A stretch of 64,000 nucleotides of DNA from Marinobacterium sedimentorum (GCF_024267675.1 NZ_JALDYX010000015.1:45111-109110), one strand, 5' to 3'; counted from the first letter of the stretch, positions 8,223 through 16,824 are shown. Notes: a model not told the origin generated them from the sequence alone. Program-made: numbers and translations.

Positions 8223-9152
8223 ATGGATTCAATAGTCAGTGTCATTATGCAGGCCGGCCGCACCGGTATCGAGCTTGCGCTCTATGTTCTGCTGCCCATC
8301 ATGGTAGTGATGCTGGCGCTGATGAAGCTGCTTGAAGCCCGCGGTGTGCTGGCCTGGGTGGCCAATGCTCTGGCGCCGGTGCTGCGTATTTTCGGCCTGC
8401 CGGGACTAGGCATTTTTGCCATGGTCAAATTGCTGCTGGTGAGTTTCTCGGCTCCGGTGGCGACACTGGCGCTGATGGACCGCAATGGCACGTCGCTGCG
8501 CCATATTGCCGCGACCCTGGCCATGGTGCTGACCATGTCCCAGGCCAATGTGGTGTTTCCGATGCTGTCGGTCGGGCTGAACCTGCCCGTGATCCTGGCG
8601 ACCTCGGTGATTGGCGGCCTGTTCGCCGCCAGTGTGACCTACTATCTGCTGGCGCGGGGCTCAGCCTCGGAGCCCGTGGTGGAAGTGGCGGTGATAGTGC
8701 CGGGTGAGCGGCGCGGCACCATGGAAATTCTGGCCGAGGGCGGGCAGGAGGGAATGAAAATTGCCTTGGCCTCCCTGCCGATCCTGATTCTGGCGCTGTG
8801 CTTTGTGTATACACTCCAGGCCAGTGGCGCCATTACCCTGATCAGCGCGGTGCTGGCGCCGATGCTGGCCCTGCTGGGGCTGCCGGAAGCCGCGGTTCTG
8901 CCCATCGTCACCAAGTTCATCGCCGGCGGCACGGCCTTTATGGGGGTTGTGCTGGATCTGATGAATCAGGGCCTGATCAGTGCTGCCGATCTCAACCGCA
9001 TGGCGGGCTTTGTCACCAACCCGCTGGATCTGGCCGGCGTGGCGATCATGACGGCGGCGGGCAAGCGTGTCGGACGCGTGGCCCGGGCAGCGGTCTGGGG
9101 TGCGCTGGCCGGCATGCTTTTGCGCGGTGTGCTGCATCTGTTGATTTTCTGA
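8223..9152 (+). CDS. Nucleoside-recognition (Gate) domain membrane protein
   Basis: The 309-residue polytopic membrane protein has about eight to nine hydrophobic segments and two Gate-type halves (LLLVSFSAPVATLALMDRNG and PIVTKFIAGGTAFMGVVLDL). It resembles SpmA/SpmB/YjiG-like nucleoside-recognition domain proteins. The substrate is unknown. It lies 54 bp after the DUF3299 gene in the same direction and could be the last gene of the zinc operon, perhaps as a membrane accessory, but nothing in the sequence proves this. Confidence 0.8.
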   Translation: MDSIVSVIMQAGRTGIELALYVLLPIMVVMLALMKLLEARGVLAWVANALAPVLRIFGLPGLGIFAMVKLLLVSFSAPVATLALMDRNGTSLRHIAATLAMVLTMSQANVVFPMLSVGLNLPVILATSVIGGLFAASVTYYLLARGSASEPVVEVAVIVPGERRGTMEILAEGGQEGMKIALASLPILILALCFVYTLQASGAITLISAVLAPMLALLGLPEAAVLPIVTKFIAGGTAFMGVVLDLMNQGLISAADLNRMAGFVTNPLDLAGVAIMTAAGKRVGRVARAAVWGALAGMLLRGVLHLLIF

Positions 9153-9275
9153 TGGCGGGTTACTGAGGGGCGGTGCAGGCCATAGCCCTGTCATGGCGCT
9201 AATGCCGCGCTGGTCGCTGTCGGGGCGGCTGAGGTACACTTCGCTGCAATTTCCGTTGCCACAAGAGCCTGAACA

Positions 9276-10424
9276 ATGCGGTATCCCAAGACCAAACTGC
9301 CCAAGGTCGGAACCACTATATTCACCGAGATGTCCCAGCTGGCCAATGCCACCGGTGCCATCAACCTGTCCCAGGGCTTTCCCGATTTTGATGCCCCGGC
9401 CGCGCTGCGTGGGCGGGTCGCCCACCATATCAACAACGGCGCCAATCAGTATGCGCCCATGACCGGGGTACCGGCGCTGCGCGAGGCCATCGCCCTCAAG
9501 TGTGAACGCCTCTACGGTCACAGACCCTGCATGGACACCGAAGTAACCGTGACCTCCGGTGCCACCGAGGCCCTGTTCGCTGCCATCAGCGCCGTGGTGC
9601 GACGCGACGATGAAGTCATCCTGTTCGATCCCTGCTACGACAGCTATGAGCCCGCCATCGAACTCAACGGTGGCAAGGCGGTGCATCTGGCACTGGATGA
9701 GCAGGATTTCAGTATCGACTGGAACCGCCTGGCCGATGCGATCAACCCGCGTACCCGCATGATCGTGATCAATACGCCGCACAACCCCACCGGCAGCGTG
9801 CTTGGGGCCGATGATCTCGAGCGCCTGGCCGCGCTGGTGCGCGATACCGATATTCTGCTGATTGGCGATGAGGTCTACGAGCACATTGTCTTTGACGGTG
9901 CTGCCCATCAAAGCCTGCTGTGTCACCGGGAACTGGCATTGCGCAGCTTTGTGGTGTCCTCGTTCGGCAAGACCTACCATGCCACCGGCTGGAAGGTGGG
10001 CTACTGCATTGCGCCTGCGCCCCTGAGTGCGGAATTTCGCAAGGTGCACCAGTATCTTACGTTCAGTACCATGACGCCGGCGCAGCTTGGGCTGGCGGAT
10101 TTTCTGGTGGAAGCGCCAGAGCATTATCTTGAGCTGCCTGCCTTTTACCAGGCAAAACGCGACCTGTTCAGCGAGCTGATGGCACCGAGTCGTTTCGGTT
10201 TGCGCGCGGCCCCAGGCACCTATTTCCAGCTGGCTGATTACAGCGCCATCAGCGATCTGCCGGATACCGAATTTGCCAAATGGCTGACGCGCGAAGCGGG
10301 TGTGGCGACCATACCGGTATCGGTCTTCTGCCAGCAGCCGATGCAGCGCAAGCTGGTACGCTTCTGCTTTGCCAAAGGCGAGGACACTCTGCGGGAGGCG
10401 GCGACGCGGTTATGCAAAATCTGA
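9276..10424 (+). CDS. Methionine aminotransferase (YbdL/MtnE-like), PLP-dependent
   Basis: The 382-residue fold-type I aminotransferase has LSQGFPDFDAP, NQYAPMTGVPALREAI, VTSGATEALFAA, the NTPHNPTGS loop, the DEVYE Asp/Tyr motif and the PLP-binding Lys near residue 232 (SSFGKTYHATGWKVGY). It is closest to E. coli YbdL, which prefers methionine. In this setting it probably performs the last step of methionine salvage, converting 2-oxo-4-methylthiobutanoate to methionine. Its end overlaps the omega-amidase start by 13 bp. That fits a glutamine-transaminase/amidase pair, in which the amidase removes the ketoglutaramate formed. Confidence 0.88.
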   Translation: MRYPKTKLPKVGTTIFTEMSQLANATGAINLSQGFPDFDAPAALRGRVAHHINNGANQYAPMTGVPALREAIALKCERLYGHRPCMDTEVTVTSGATEALFAAISAVVRRDDEVILFDPCYDSYEPAIELNGGKAVHLALDEQDFSIDWNRLADAINPRTRMIVINTPHNPTGSVLGADDLERLAALVRDTDILLIGDEVYEHIVFDGAAHQSLLCHRELALRSFVVSSFGKTYHATGWKVGYCIAPAPLSAEFRKVHQYLTFSTMTPAQLGLADFLVEAPEHYLELPAFYQAKRDLFSELMAPSRFGLRAAPGTYFQLADYSAISDLPDTEFAKWLTREAGVATIPVSVFCQQPMQRKLVRFCFAKGEDTLREAATRLCKI

Positions 10425-11212
10425 ATGCTGTGGCAGACCTTCGTATCAGTCTGGTGCAAAGTACCTTGCACTGGCAGGACCCCGCCGCCAACTGGCAGCT
10501 GTTCGAGACGCTGCTGGCGCCCTTGGCCGGGATCACCGATCTGGTGGTGCTGCCGGAAATGTTTACCACCGGCTTTACCATGGCACCCGAAGGGCTGGCA
10601 GAATCTGAGCAAGGCCCTACGCTGAGCTGGATGCGCCAGCAGGCGGCGTTGCTGGGCGCGGCCCTGTGCGGCAGTGTGGTCACGCAAACGGCCCGGGGTT
10701 TTGTGAATCGGCTGCTGTTTGTAACCCCCGAAGGCCAGGTGCATCAGTACGACAAACGGCATCTGTTTCGCATGGCCAACGAGCATCAGCATTATGAAGC
10801 CGGCGCCTGCCGGGCGCTGATCGAATACCGCGGCTGGCGGATTCTGCCCTCGGTCTGCTATGACCTGCGTTTTCCGGTGTTTCTGCGCAATCGCAATGAC
10901 TATGATCTGCTGCTCTGTGTGGCCAACTGGCCGGCGGCCCGACGCCATCCCTGGCGGGTGTTGCTGCAGGCGCGTGCCATCGAAAACCTCTGTTACGTGG
11001 CGGGCGTCAACCGGGTTGGCCAGGATGGCAAGGGTTATGAGTACAGCGGCGATTCCATGCTGGTGGATTTCAAGGGCCAGGCGGTGCTGGATCAGCCCGC
11101 CGGTGAGTCTTTCGTTGCCACTAGAACGCTGAGCGCAGCTGCGCTAACGGCATTTCGCGACGCCTTTCCGGCCTGGCAGGATGCCGATGCTTTCGAACTT
11201 GCGGACTTGTAA
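10412..11212 (+). CDS. Omega-amidase / carbon-nitrogen hydrolase (YafV/Nit2-like)
   Basis: The 266-residue nitrilase-superfamily protein has the Glu-Lys-Cys catalytic triad visible as VLPEMFTTGF (Glu), YDKRHLF (Lys) and LPSVCYDLRFP (Cys). This group hydrolyses 2-oxoglutaramate or 2-oxosuccinamate to the oxo acid and ammonia, which drives glutamine-dependent transamination in methionine salvage. The ATG at 10412 (MQNLNAVADLRISLVQ) is used; the longer upstream frame is out of register with the family and lies inside the aminotransferase gene. The overlap couples the two genes. Confidence 0.9.
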   Translation: MQNLNAVADLRISLVQSTLHWQDPAANWQLFETLLAPLAGITDLVVLPEMFTTGFTMAPEGLAESEQGPTLSWMRQQAALLGAALCGSVVTQTARGFVNRLLFVTPEGQVHQYDKRHLFRMANEHQHYEAGACRALIEYRGWRILPSVCYDLRFPVFLRNRNDYDLLLCVANWPAARRHPWRVLLQARAIENLCYVAGVNRVGQDGKGYEYSGDSMLVDFKGQAVLDQPAGESFVATRTLSAAALTAFRDAFPAWQDADAFELADL

Positions 11213-11370
11213 CAGGGCCTTTCAGGCTGGCCGAGTGATAGCTGATACCTGGTATACGGGGAGCGGAGTCATTAAAACGCCTGCTTGAAAAGGTTTCACG
11301 GGCGGCGTCCAGAGTGGCGCTATACTGGTACCATGCCTGTGGCGCCTGTGCGAATTTTGATCGTTATTAA

Positions 11371-11477
11371 GGCAGTCCCACAAGGTAGGTGTACCAAACA
11401 CCAATTGCCCTTTTATGGGCCTTTTGCCGGCATTGTTCCGGCTTGAAGGGGCAGCCCGAGAGGCTGCCCCTTTGCTT
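11371..11477 (+). ncRNA. Candidate structured RNA with four consecutive hairpins
   Basis: The 479-bp gap between the amidase gene and mtnB has no convincing coding frame but contains four perfect stems in a row: GGTGT/ACACC (11388-11402), GCCC/GGGC (11407-11420), GCCGG/CCGGC (11426-11442) and GGGGCAGCC/GGCTGCCCC (11448-11470). The last is followed by TTTGCTT and looks like a terminator. GGCA at 11371 can also pair with TGCC at 11406. A TATACT box lies at 11321 without a clear -35. It could be a small RNA or tandem terminators. It does not match a SAM or SAH riboswitch that I know. Confidence 0.45.
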
Positions 11478-11691
11478 GATCCGCTGCTAAAAAGCGCACT
11501 GCGTTGCTCTGCGCCGAACTGCCGCGATCCATTCCCATGCAACTTCATATCCCTGCTGCGGCGGTGCCTTATTCAGGCTTCGTTCCATCGTTCAAATCCC
11601 TTACACTAGCGGACCTGTCAGGCGGAGCGCTGCAGCCTGTGGGCTGGTGCCTGCTATGCCGCCATGTTTAATCCCTAATCACAGGCCCGCA

Positions 11692-12306
11692 ATGAGCAAT
11701 AGTCACACCCAGAGTATCATTGAAGCCGGTCGCTGGATCGACGCCCAGGGCTGGTGCCCGGCCACCGGCGGTAACTTTTCACTGCGCGATGGTGCCGATG
11801 AGGTGCTGATTACCGCCTCGGGGCGACACAAGGGGCATCTGTGCGAGGCCGACTTGCTGCGTGTTGATCTGGCCGGTGCCGCACTGGATTCAACCCTCAA
11901 GCCTTCTGCCGAAACCCTGCTGCATACGCAGCTGTATCAGCTCGATAGGCAGATCGGTGCCGTGCTGCACACTCATTCGGTCAGCGCGACTGTACTGTCG
12001 CTGACAACCCCTGGCGACTGGCTGGGTATCGAACAGCTTGAAATGCAGAAATCCCTTAGCGGCAATCAGACCCACGATGCCGCCATCCGCATCGCCATCT
12101 TTGACAACACTCAGGACATGCAGGCACTGGCCCGCACAGTCGCGCAGTGCTGGCAGCAGGGCGCGCTGTCCTGGGGACTGCTGGTGCGGGGTCACGGGCT
12201 CTATGCCTGGGGGCGCGATATGGCAGAAGCGCGGCGTCACCTGGAAGGGCTTGAATTTCTGTTTGCCTGCCAGCTTGAGCTCAGACGTTTGGGAGTCGCG
12301 CCATGA
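11692..12306 (+). CDS. mtnB: Methylthioribulose-1-phosphate dehydratase MtnB
   Basis: The product dehydrates 5-methylthioribulose-1-phosphate in the methionine salvage pathway. This 204-residue class II aldolase-fold protein shows the family start (GRWIDAQGWCPATGGNFSLRD), the zinc ligands in VLHTHSVSATVLS and the distal LLVRGHGLYAWG. The ATG at 11692 (MSNSHTQSIIEAG) is used; an upstream in-frame ATG at 11647 would add 15 unrelated residues. Its TGA overlaps the mtnC ATG by four bases, so mtnB, mtnC and mtnD form one operon. Confidence 0.93.
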   Translation: MSNSHTQSIIEAGRWIDAQGWCPATGGNFSLRDGADEVLITASGRHKGHLCEADLLRVDLAGAALDSTLKPSAETLLHTQLYQLDRQIGAVLHTHSVSATVLSLTTPGDWLGIEQLEMQKSLSGNQTHDAAIRIAIFDNTQDMQALARTVAQCWQQGALSWGLLVRGHGLYAWGRDMAEARRHLEGLEFLFACQLELRRLGVAP

Positions 12307-12980
12307 CCATCAAAGCGATATTGACCGACATTGAAGGTACTACCACGGATATCGCCTTCGTGCACCGCGTGCTGTTTCCCTACGCCTATGAACGTCTGGC
12401 GGATTACCTGCGTGCCCACGCCGATGAAAGTGCGGTACAGGCTATTCTGGAGCAGGCACGCAGCGAACTCAAAAGCCCGGATGCAGACCTGGAACGCCTG
12501 ATCGGCGCCTTTCGTCACTGGATTGAGCAGGACCTCAAGGTAACGCCACTCAAGGCGTTGCAGGGGCTGATCTGGGTACAGGGCTATCAGCAGGGGGATT
12601 TTCGGGGCCATCTGTACGAGGACGCCCACCGCCTGCTGCAGCAGTGGCACGCTCAGGGAATCGAGCTCTACGTATTCTCCTCGGGCTCGATCAAGGCCCA
12701 GCAGCTGATTTTCGGCTACAGCGACTACGGTGATCTGACACCACTGTTCAGCGGTTATTTCGATACCACCACCGGCCCCAAACGCGAAGCCCAGTCCTAC
12801 AGCGCTATTGTTGCCAGCATTGGCTGCAGTGCCGATGAAATCCTGTTTCTGTCCGATATCGAACAAGAGCTCGATGCCGCGCGTACAGCCGGCATGCACA
12901 CAAGGCTGGTGGCCCGCGCCGAGCCACCGGCGGCGCCTGGCCATGAGTGGGTCAGCCGTTTCGATGACATTTCCCTGTAA
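12303..12980 (+). CDS. mtnC: Enolase-phosphatase E1 MtnC
   Basis: The 225-residue HAD-superfamily enzyme has the nucleophile region DIEGTTTDIAFVHRVLFPYA, the Ser/Lys motifs VFSSGSIKAQQLIFG and TGPKREAQSY, and the acidic motif ILFLSDIEQELDAAR. It enolises 2,3-diketo-5-methylthiopentyl-1-phosphate and then removes the phosphate to give the acireductone used by MtnD. It starts inside the mtnB stop codon (ATGA), and mtnD follows after 31 bp. Confidence 0.94.
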   Translation: MTIKAILTDIEGTTTDIAFVHRVLFPYAYERLADYLRAHADESAVQAILEQARSELKSPDADLERLIGAFRHWIEQDLKVTPLKALQGLIWVQGYQQGDFRGHLYEDAHRLLQQWHAQGIELYVFSSGSIKAQQLIFGYSDYGDLTPLFSGYFDTTTGPKREAQSYSAIVASIGCSADEILFLSDIEQELDAARTAGMHTRLVARAEPPAAPGHEWVSRFDDISL

Positions 12981-13011
12981 ATTTTCTGTAAACAGCGGTA
13001 AGGAAAACACC

Positions 13012-13554
13012 ATGAGTGCCATTACAGTCTATGCCGACGACAATCCGCAGCAGGTGCTGCTGCACAGCGAGCAGGGCGAGCGCATCAGCGAGATACTGGC
13101 GGGCATAGGCGTCAATTTCGAGCGCTGGCAGGCGGCGTGCGAAGTCACCCCGCAGATGAGTGGCGACGAGATTATCGCCGCCTATGGCCGCCAGATCGAC
13201 GACCTCAAACGCAGTGGCGGCTATGTCACCGTGGATGTGGTGAACATGTCACCGGATCATCCGCAAAAGGACGAGTTCCGGCAGAAATTCCTGGCCGAAC
13301 ATACCCACAGCGAGGACGAAGTACGCTTCTTCGTCGCCGGTGAGGGCATGTTCTATCTGCACCTGGATGCGAAGGTCTACCAGGTACTGTGCTGCAAGGA
13401 TGATCTGATTTCAGTGCCGGCCAATACCACCCACTGGTTCGACATGGGGCCTGAGCCGCGCTTTTCCGCCATTCGCCTGTTCAATGATCCCGCCGGCTGG
13501 GTGGCGAACTTTACCGGCTCGAGCATTGCCGAACAGTTCCCCAAGTTTGGCTGA
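13012..13554 (+). CDS. mtnD: Acireductone dioxygenase MtnD
   Basis: The 180-residue cupin has the metal ligands in EHTHSEDEVRFFVAG (H-x-H-x4-E type) and the distal His in VPANTTHWFDMG. With iron it gives the methionine oxo-acid precursor and formate; with nickel it takes the off-pathway route. The start ATG 13012 has AAGGAAA 7 to 8 bases upstream and gives the standard length; the frame upstream of it lies inside mtnC and is not translated. It is the last gene of mtnBCD and is followed by a large inverted repeat. Confidence 0.94.
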   Translation: MSAITVYADDNPQQVLLHSEQGERISEILAGIGVNFERWQAACEVTPQMSGDEIIAAYGRQIDDLKRSGGYVTVDVVNMSPDHPQKDEFRQKFLAEHTHSEDEVRFFVAGEGMFYLHLDAKVYQVLCCKDDLISVPANTTHWFDMGPEPRFSAIRLFNDPAGWVANFTGSSIAEQFPKFG

Positions 13555-13571
13555 TTAATTCCCGGCAATCT

Positions 13572-13611
13572 GCAACCACCGGGAGCATCCGCGGATGCTG
13601 TCGGTGGTTGC
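13572..13611. terminator. 40-bp inverted repeat after mtnD
   Basis: GCAACCACC (13572) pairs with GGTGGTTGC (ending 13611), and the centre holds the perfect palindrome AGCATCCGCGGATGCT (13584-13599). Its place 18 bp after the mtnD stop suggests a transcription terminator or an mRNA-stabilising stem. No T-run follows it. Confidence 0.55.
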
Positions 13612-13653
13612 GGAACCTGAGTCAGTTGCTCTGGCGGGTGTCATGCGTGTCCC

Positions 13654-13675
13654 CTGTCTTAAAACTGTCTTAAAA
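13654..13675 (+). promoter_or_regulatory. Possible Pho box (two 11-bp repeats) upstream of ggt
   Basis: CTGTCTTAAAA occurs twice head-to-tail with an exact 11-bp period. This copies the architecture of the PhoB site (CTGTCAT, 4 bp AT, CTGTCAT), each half differing from consensus by one base. It lies 98 bp before the ggt start. A possible -10 (TACACT, near 13713) is further away than in classic PhoB promoters, so the regulator assignment is tentative. Confidence 0.45.
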
Positions 13676-13772
13676 ACATCCCTGGCGTTGCCGCTTGTGC
13701 GGCCTTGTGACTACACTTTGGGCTGTCCGTGGATGCGGACCCGCAGAACAGTAGTCATTCAAGGATGTTCAT

Positions 13773-15539
13773 ATGCACCTTCCCGTAAAATTAAGAAACT
13801 CAATTGCCGTCATTCAGGGGCGCGCCGGCCTGGCTGCACTGCTGCTCGCTGCCTCAGCGTGCCTGGTGCCGGCAGGCGTCGCTCAGGCCGCGGCCATTCT
13901 GGAGGGCGACCGCAGTGTGCCGGTCGATGCCCGCAATGGCATGGTAGTGACGAGTCATTACCTGGCCACCGACGAAGCCCTGAAGGTGCTTGAAAACGGT
14001 GGCAATGCCATTGATGCCGCAGTCACGGCGGCCTTTGCGCTGGCGGTCACCCAGCCACGCTCGGGCAATATTGGCGGTGGCGGCTTTATGCTGGTGTCCT
14101 CCGAAACGGCCGGCGAAGTCGTAGCGATCGATTACCGCGAAAAGGCGCCCGCCGGTGCCACGCGGGACATGTTCCTGGACAAGGACGGCAATGCCGACAG
14201 TGATCTGAGCCGCTATTCCCACAAGGCGGCCGGTGTGCCGGGGACCGTGGCGGGCCTGGCGCTGGCGCTGGAAAAATACGGCACCCTGTCACTGGCCGAT
14301 GCGCTGGCGCCGGCAATCCGGCTGGCGGAAGACGGCTTCGTCATACCGTCTCGATTCAGCGACGGTATCAGTGAGCGGGCCGACAGGCTGCGTCAGTTCG
14401 AGTCCAGCGCCAAGGTGTTCTTCAAGCCGGATGGCAGCCTGTATCAAGCCGGCGAGCGGTTTGTGCAGAAGGATCTGGCGGCCACCCTCAAGCGCATCGC
14501 AGCCCAGGGCGTAAAAGGCTTCTACGAAGGCGAAACCGCCGACCTTATAGTGGCGCAGATGCAGCGTGGCGGTGGTCTGATCAGCCATGAGGATCTGAAA
14601 AACTACGCTCCCGCCATTCGCAAGCCCGTGCATGGCAACTACCGCGGCTATGATGTCTACTCCATGAGTCCACCGAGCTCAGGCGGCACCCATGTGGTGC
14701 AGATTCTGAATATGCTGGAAGGTTATCCCATCGCGGAAATGGGGCATAACTCGGCGGCGACCATTCACCTGATGGCCGAATCGATGAAGCGCGCCTACGC
14801 CGATCGCTCCGAATATCTGGGCGATACGGACTTCGTCAAGGTGCCGGTGGCGGGACTGACCTCGAAGGATTATGCCGCCGAACTGCGCGCCGGCATTGAT
14901 CCGTTGAAAGCCACCGACAGTGCCAGCCTCAAGCCCGGTAATCCGGTGCCTTACGAGAGCAACGAGACCACACACTTCTCGGTGGTCGACAAGTTTGGCA
15001 ATGCTGTGTCTAACACTTACACCATTAACTTCAGCTACGGCTCGCACATAGTGGTGGATGGCGCCGGCTTTCTGCTGAACAACGAGATGGATGACTTCAG
15101 CGCCAAGCCCGGTGTGCCCAATGCCTATGGGCTGCTGGGGGGCGAGGCAAACAAGGTTGAGCCTGGCAAACGCATGCTCAGCTCCATGTCTCCCACCATA
15201 GTGCAGAAGGATGGCAAAAACTTCCTGGTGACAGGCAGCCCCGGCGGGTCGCGCATCATTACTACCACGCTGCAGGTGTTGATGAATGTAATTGACCACA
15301 ACCTTAATATTCAGGCCGCGGTGAATGCGCCGCGGGTGCATCACCAGTGGTTGCCGGATGAAATCCGGGTGGAGGAGGGTATCAGCCCCGATACGGTGAA
15401 ACTGCTTGAAGGCATGGGGCACAAGGTGTCGCAGCAAGCCGCCATGGGGGCGATTCAGAGCATTATGGTGGCCGAGGATGGCACCTTTTACGGTGGCGCC
15501 GACCCAAGGCGCAGCACCTCGTCGGCACGGGGGTTCTAG
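13773..15539 (+). CDS. ggt: Gamma-glutamyltranspeptidase (periplasmic)
   Basis: The 588-residue protein has a signal peptide (to about residue 40, ending AGVAQA), the large-subunit core (NGMVVTSHYLATDEALKVLE, PRSGNIGGGGFMLV) and the autocleavage site with catalytic Thr at about residue 399 (ETTHFSVVDKFGNAVSNTY). The small subunit contains LLNNEMDDFS and SSMSPTIV followed by a PGGSRI motif. It hydrolyses glutathione and transfers gamma-glutamyl groups in the periplasm, supplying Cys-Gly and glutamate. The start has AAGGA about 8 bases upstream. A possible Pho box lies upstream. Confidence 0.95.
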   Translation: MHLPVKLRNSIAVIQGRAGLAALLLAASACLVPAGVAQAAAILEGDRSVPVDARNGMVVTSHYLATDEALKVLENGGNAIDAAVTAAFALAVTQPRSGNIGGGGFMLVSSETAGEVVAIDYREKAPAGATRDMFLDKDGNADSDLSRYSHKAAGVPGTVAGLALALEKYGTLSLADALAPAIRLAEDGFVIPSRFSDGISERADRLRQFESSAKVFFKPDGSLYQAGERFVQKDLAATLKRIAAQGVKGFYEGETADLIVAQMQRGGGLISHEDLKNYAPAIRKPVHGNYRGYDVYSMSPPSSGGTHVVQILNMLEGYPIAEMGHNSAATIHLMAESMKRAYADRSEYLGDTDFVKVPVAGLTSKDYAAELRAGIDPLKATDSASLKPGNPVPYESNETTHFSVVDKFGNAVSNTYTINFSYGSHIVVDGAGFLLNNEMDDFSAKPGVPNAYGLLGGEANKVEPGKRMLSSMSPTIVQKDGKNFLVTGSPGGSRIITTTLQVLMNVIDHNLNIQAAVNAPRVHHQWLPDEIRVEEGISPDTVKLLEGMGHKVSQQAAMGAIQSIMVAEDGTFYGGADPRRSTSSARGF

Positions 15540-15665
15540 CTTTCCCATGTGCCGCCCGCTGCCTGTTCTGTGAGGAATATTCCGAACTGAAACGGTGCCC
15601 GACAGGCTGCCAGCTTCTGGCTGGTCTATGATTGAGACAGACTTTATAACAGGGGGGATACGGTA

Positions 15666-16067
15666 ATGTCCCGCGGGCAGGAAAGGTACCATGAGCGGCA
15701 GCACGGGCTGTCGGTCTTTGGCAAGGATCTGGTACGACGCTGTGGTGCTCATTGCGAGTTGTGTGACCGTCAGGGCGTCAGGCTCAAGGTATTTGAAGTG
15801 CCTCCGATGGAGGCGCAGGCCAATTTCGAACACTGCGTCATGCTGTGTGAAGCCTGCATGCACCAGATTATCCACCCCAAAAAACGCGATCCCCACCACT
15901 GGCGCTGTCTCACCACGGCTGTGTGGAGTCAGACGCCGGCGGCCCGTGTACTGGCCATTGCGCTGCTGGATACCTTTATCGGCCGCGAAGACTGGGCCAT
16001 GAAACTGCATGAACAGCTGTATCTGGAGCCCGAAGAGCAACTCTGGGTCGATTCAATCGACTTTTAG
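15666..16067 (+). CDS. PhnA N-terminal-like zinc-binding protein
   Basis: The 133-residue protein corresponds to the N-terminal part of proteobacterial PhnA-type proteins. It has two Cys pairs (CGAHCELCD and CVMLCEACMHQI), the intervening VFEVPP, then HHWRCLTTAVWSQTPAARVLA and an acidic C-terminus (YLEPEEQLWVDS). The Cys pairs should bind one zinc ion. The C-terminal zinc-ribbon/KOW part of longer PhnA proteins is missing, so this is a short form or a separate subfamily. RBS AGGGGGGAT precedes the ATG. Despite the name, phosphonate use is not established for this family. Confidence 0.72.
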   Translation: MSRGQERYHERQHGLSVFGKDLVRRCGAHCELCDRQGVRLKVFEVPPMEAQANFEHCVMLCEACMHQIIHPKKRDPHHWRCLTTAVWSQTPAARVLAIALLDTFIGREDWAMKLHEQLYLEPEEQLWVDSIDF

Positions 16068-16166
16068 TCTGCCGCTCCAGTGCCGCCCCCCACTTGCGTC
16101 CTGCATCAAGCTGCGTAATCGCCGTCTGTCACACAGGTGGGCCCCAGCGCCTTGCCGGGGTCGCTG

Positions 16167-16418
16167 CTAGCTTTGGGCCCGGGGCGTAACGCCGAATTCG
16201 AAGGGCGTCAGGTAGCCGTCCTGATTGGCATCGAGGGAGCTGAAATAGGTTTTCAGCTCTGCATAGGTATTGGATTCCTGCCAGCTGAGCTTGCCATCCT
16301 TGTCCGCATCCAGGTCATTAAACAGGTCTTGAACAGGGTCGGCATGGGGGCTGGTGGATACTGCAAACAGGGTTGCTGCGAGGGTCATGGTCAGGCCGTA
16401 TGTGGCTAGGCTGTTCAT
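16167..16418 (-). CDS. Small exported EF-hand calcium-binding protein
   Basis: The 83-residue protein has a signal peptide (about 1-26) and two EF-hand loops: DLDADKDGKLSWQE (about 36-49) and SLDANQDGYLTPFEF (about 61-75). Asp/Asn occupy positions 1, 3 and 5 and Glu position 12. The ATG at 16416-16418 has GGAG 6 bases upstream; the ATG at 16422-16424 touches the Shine-Dalgarno and is less likely. It probably binds calcium in the periplasm. A related two-EF-hand protein is encoded at 33027-33296. Confidence 0.8.
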   Translation of the reverse strand: MNSLATYGLTMTLAATLFAVSTSPHADPVQDLFNDLDADKDGKLSWQESNTYAELKTYFSSLDANQDGYLTPFEFGVTPRAQS

Positions 16419-16824
16419 GGACATCTCCGTTCCTTTTGATAAGTCTCGCTGTGTCTATAGCGATATCTATGCCAGAAAGTAATGATGTCTTTTTAGGTGA
16501 AATAAAGTACTTATATAACAATAGCTTAAATAAAATATCTGGCTGCCGCGGCCCTGACTGAGAGCTTAATAGCGGGGGAATAGCTTCGCCAGATGTTACC
16601 TATTGGAGACAGTTGAGTCGCCTTTTCTATAAAGTACATATAATTCAGTGGCTTAGAGCGTTTGTTTTTGGCGACAGGAGACTTAAGCGCGATAAACACC
16701 TAAAGCGCTGTGGGTCGGGAAAATCGGTAGGGACAGCTAAGGGCTGGCGGGTATTGCTGGATAGTAGCTGGGAGAAAGCCAGACCGGCCGCGGGGCCGGT
16801 CTGGCTTTGGGGATAGGCGCCCGT
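16419..16824. other. Non-coding gap between the EF-hand gene and mtnA
   Basis: The stretch of about 400 bp is AT-rich on its left side (TTATATAACAATAGC near 16511), where the EF-hand gene promoter should lie. I found no credible gene; a short plus-strand frame (16613-16816) runs into the terminator stem and has no family resemblance. Confidence 0.5.
16777..16806 (-). terminator. Strong rho-independent-type terminator of mtnA
   Basis: AGCCAGACCGGCC (16777-16789) and GGCCGGTCTGGCT (16794-16806) form a perfect 13-bp stem with a GCGG loop, followed on the minus strand by TTCTCC and on the plus strand by TTGGGG. It starts 18 bp beyond the mtnA stop and should end mtnA transcription. Confidence 0.8.

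Noticed and set aside
11221..11239. GGCC...GGCC stem after the omega-amidase gene as a terminator
   Set aside because: The stem is short (GGCC TTTCAGGCT GGCC) without a T-run, so a terminator call is not supported.
15597..15615. Possible solo end of the inverted-repeat element (GCCCGACAGGCTGC matches 14 bases)
   Set aside because: A 12-base match to the same end also occurs inside ggt (around 14380), so such matches arise by chance. No second end or inner segment is present near 15.6 kb.
14679..16040. 453-codon minus-strand frame opposite ggt
   Set aside because: The ggt frame has all catalytic motifs; the opposite frame is His/Arg-rich with no family similarity.
16613..16816. 67-codon frame on the plus strand upstream of mtnA
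   Set aside because: It runs into the mtnA terminator stem and shows no protein family features.
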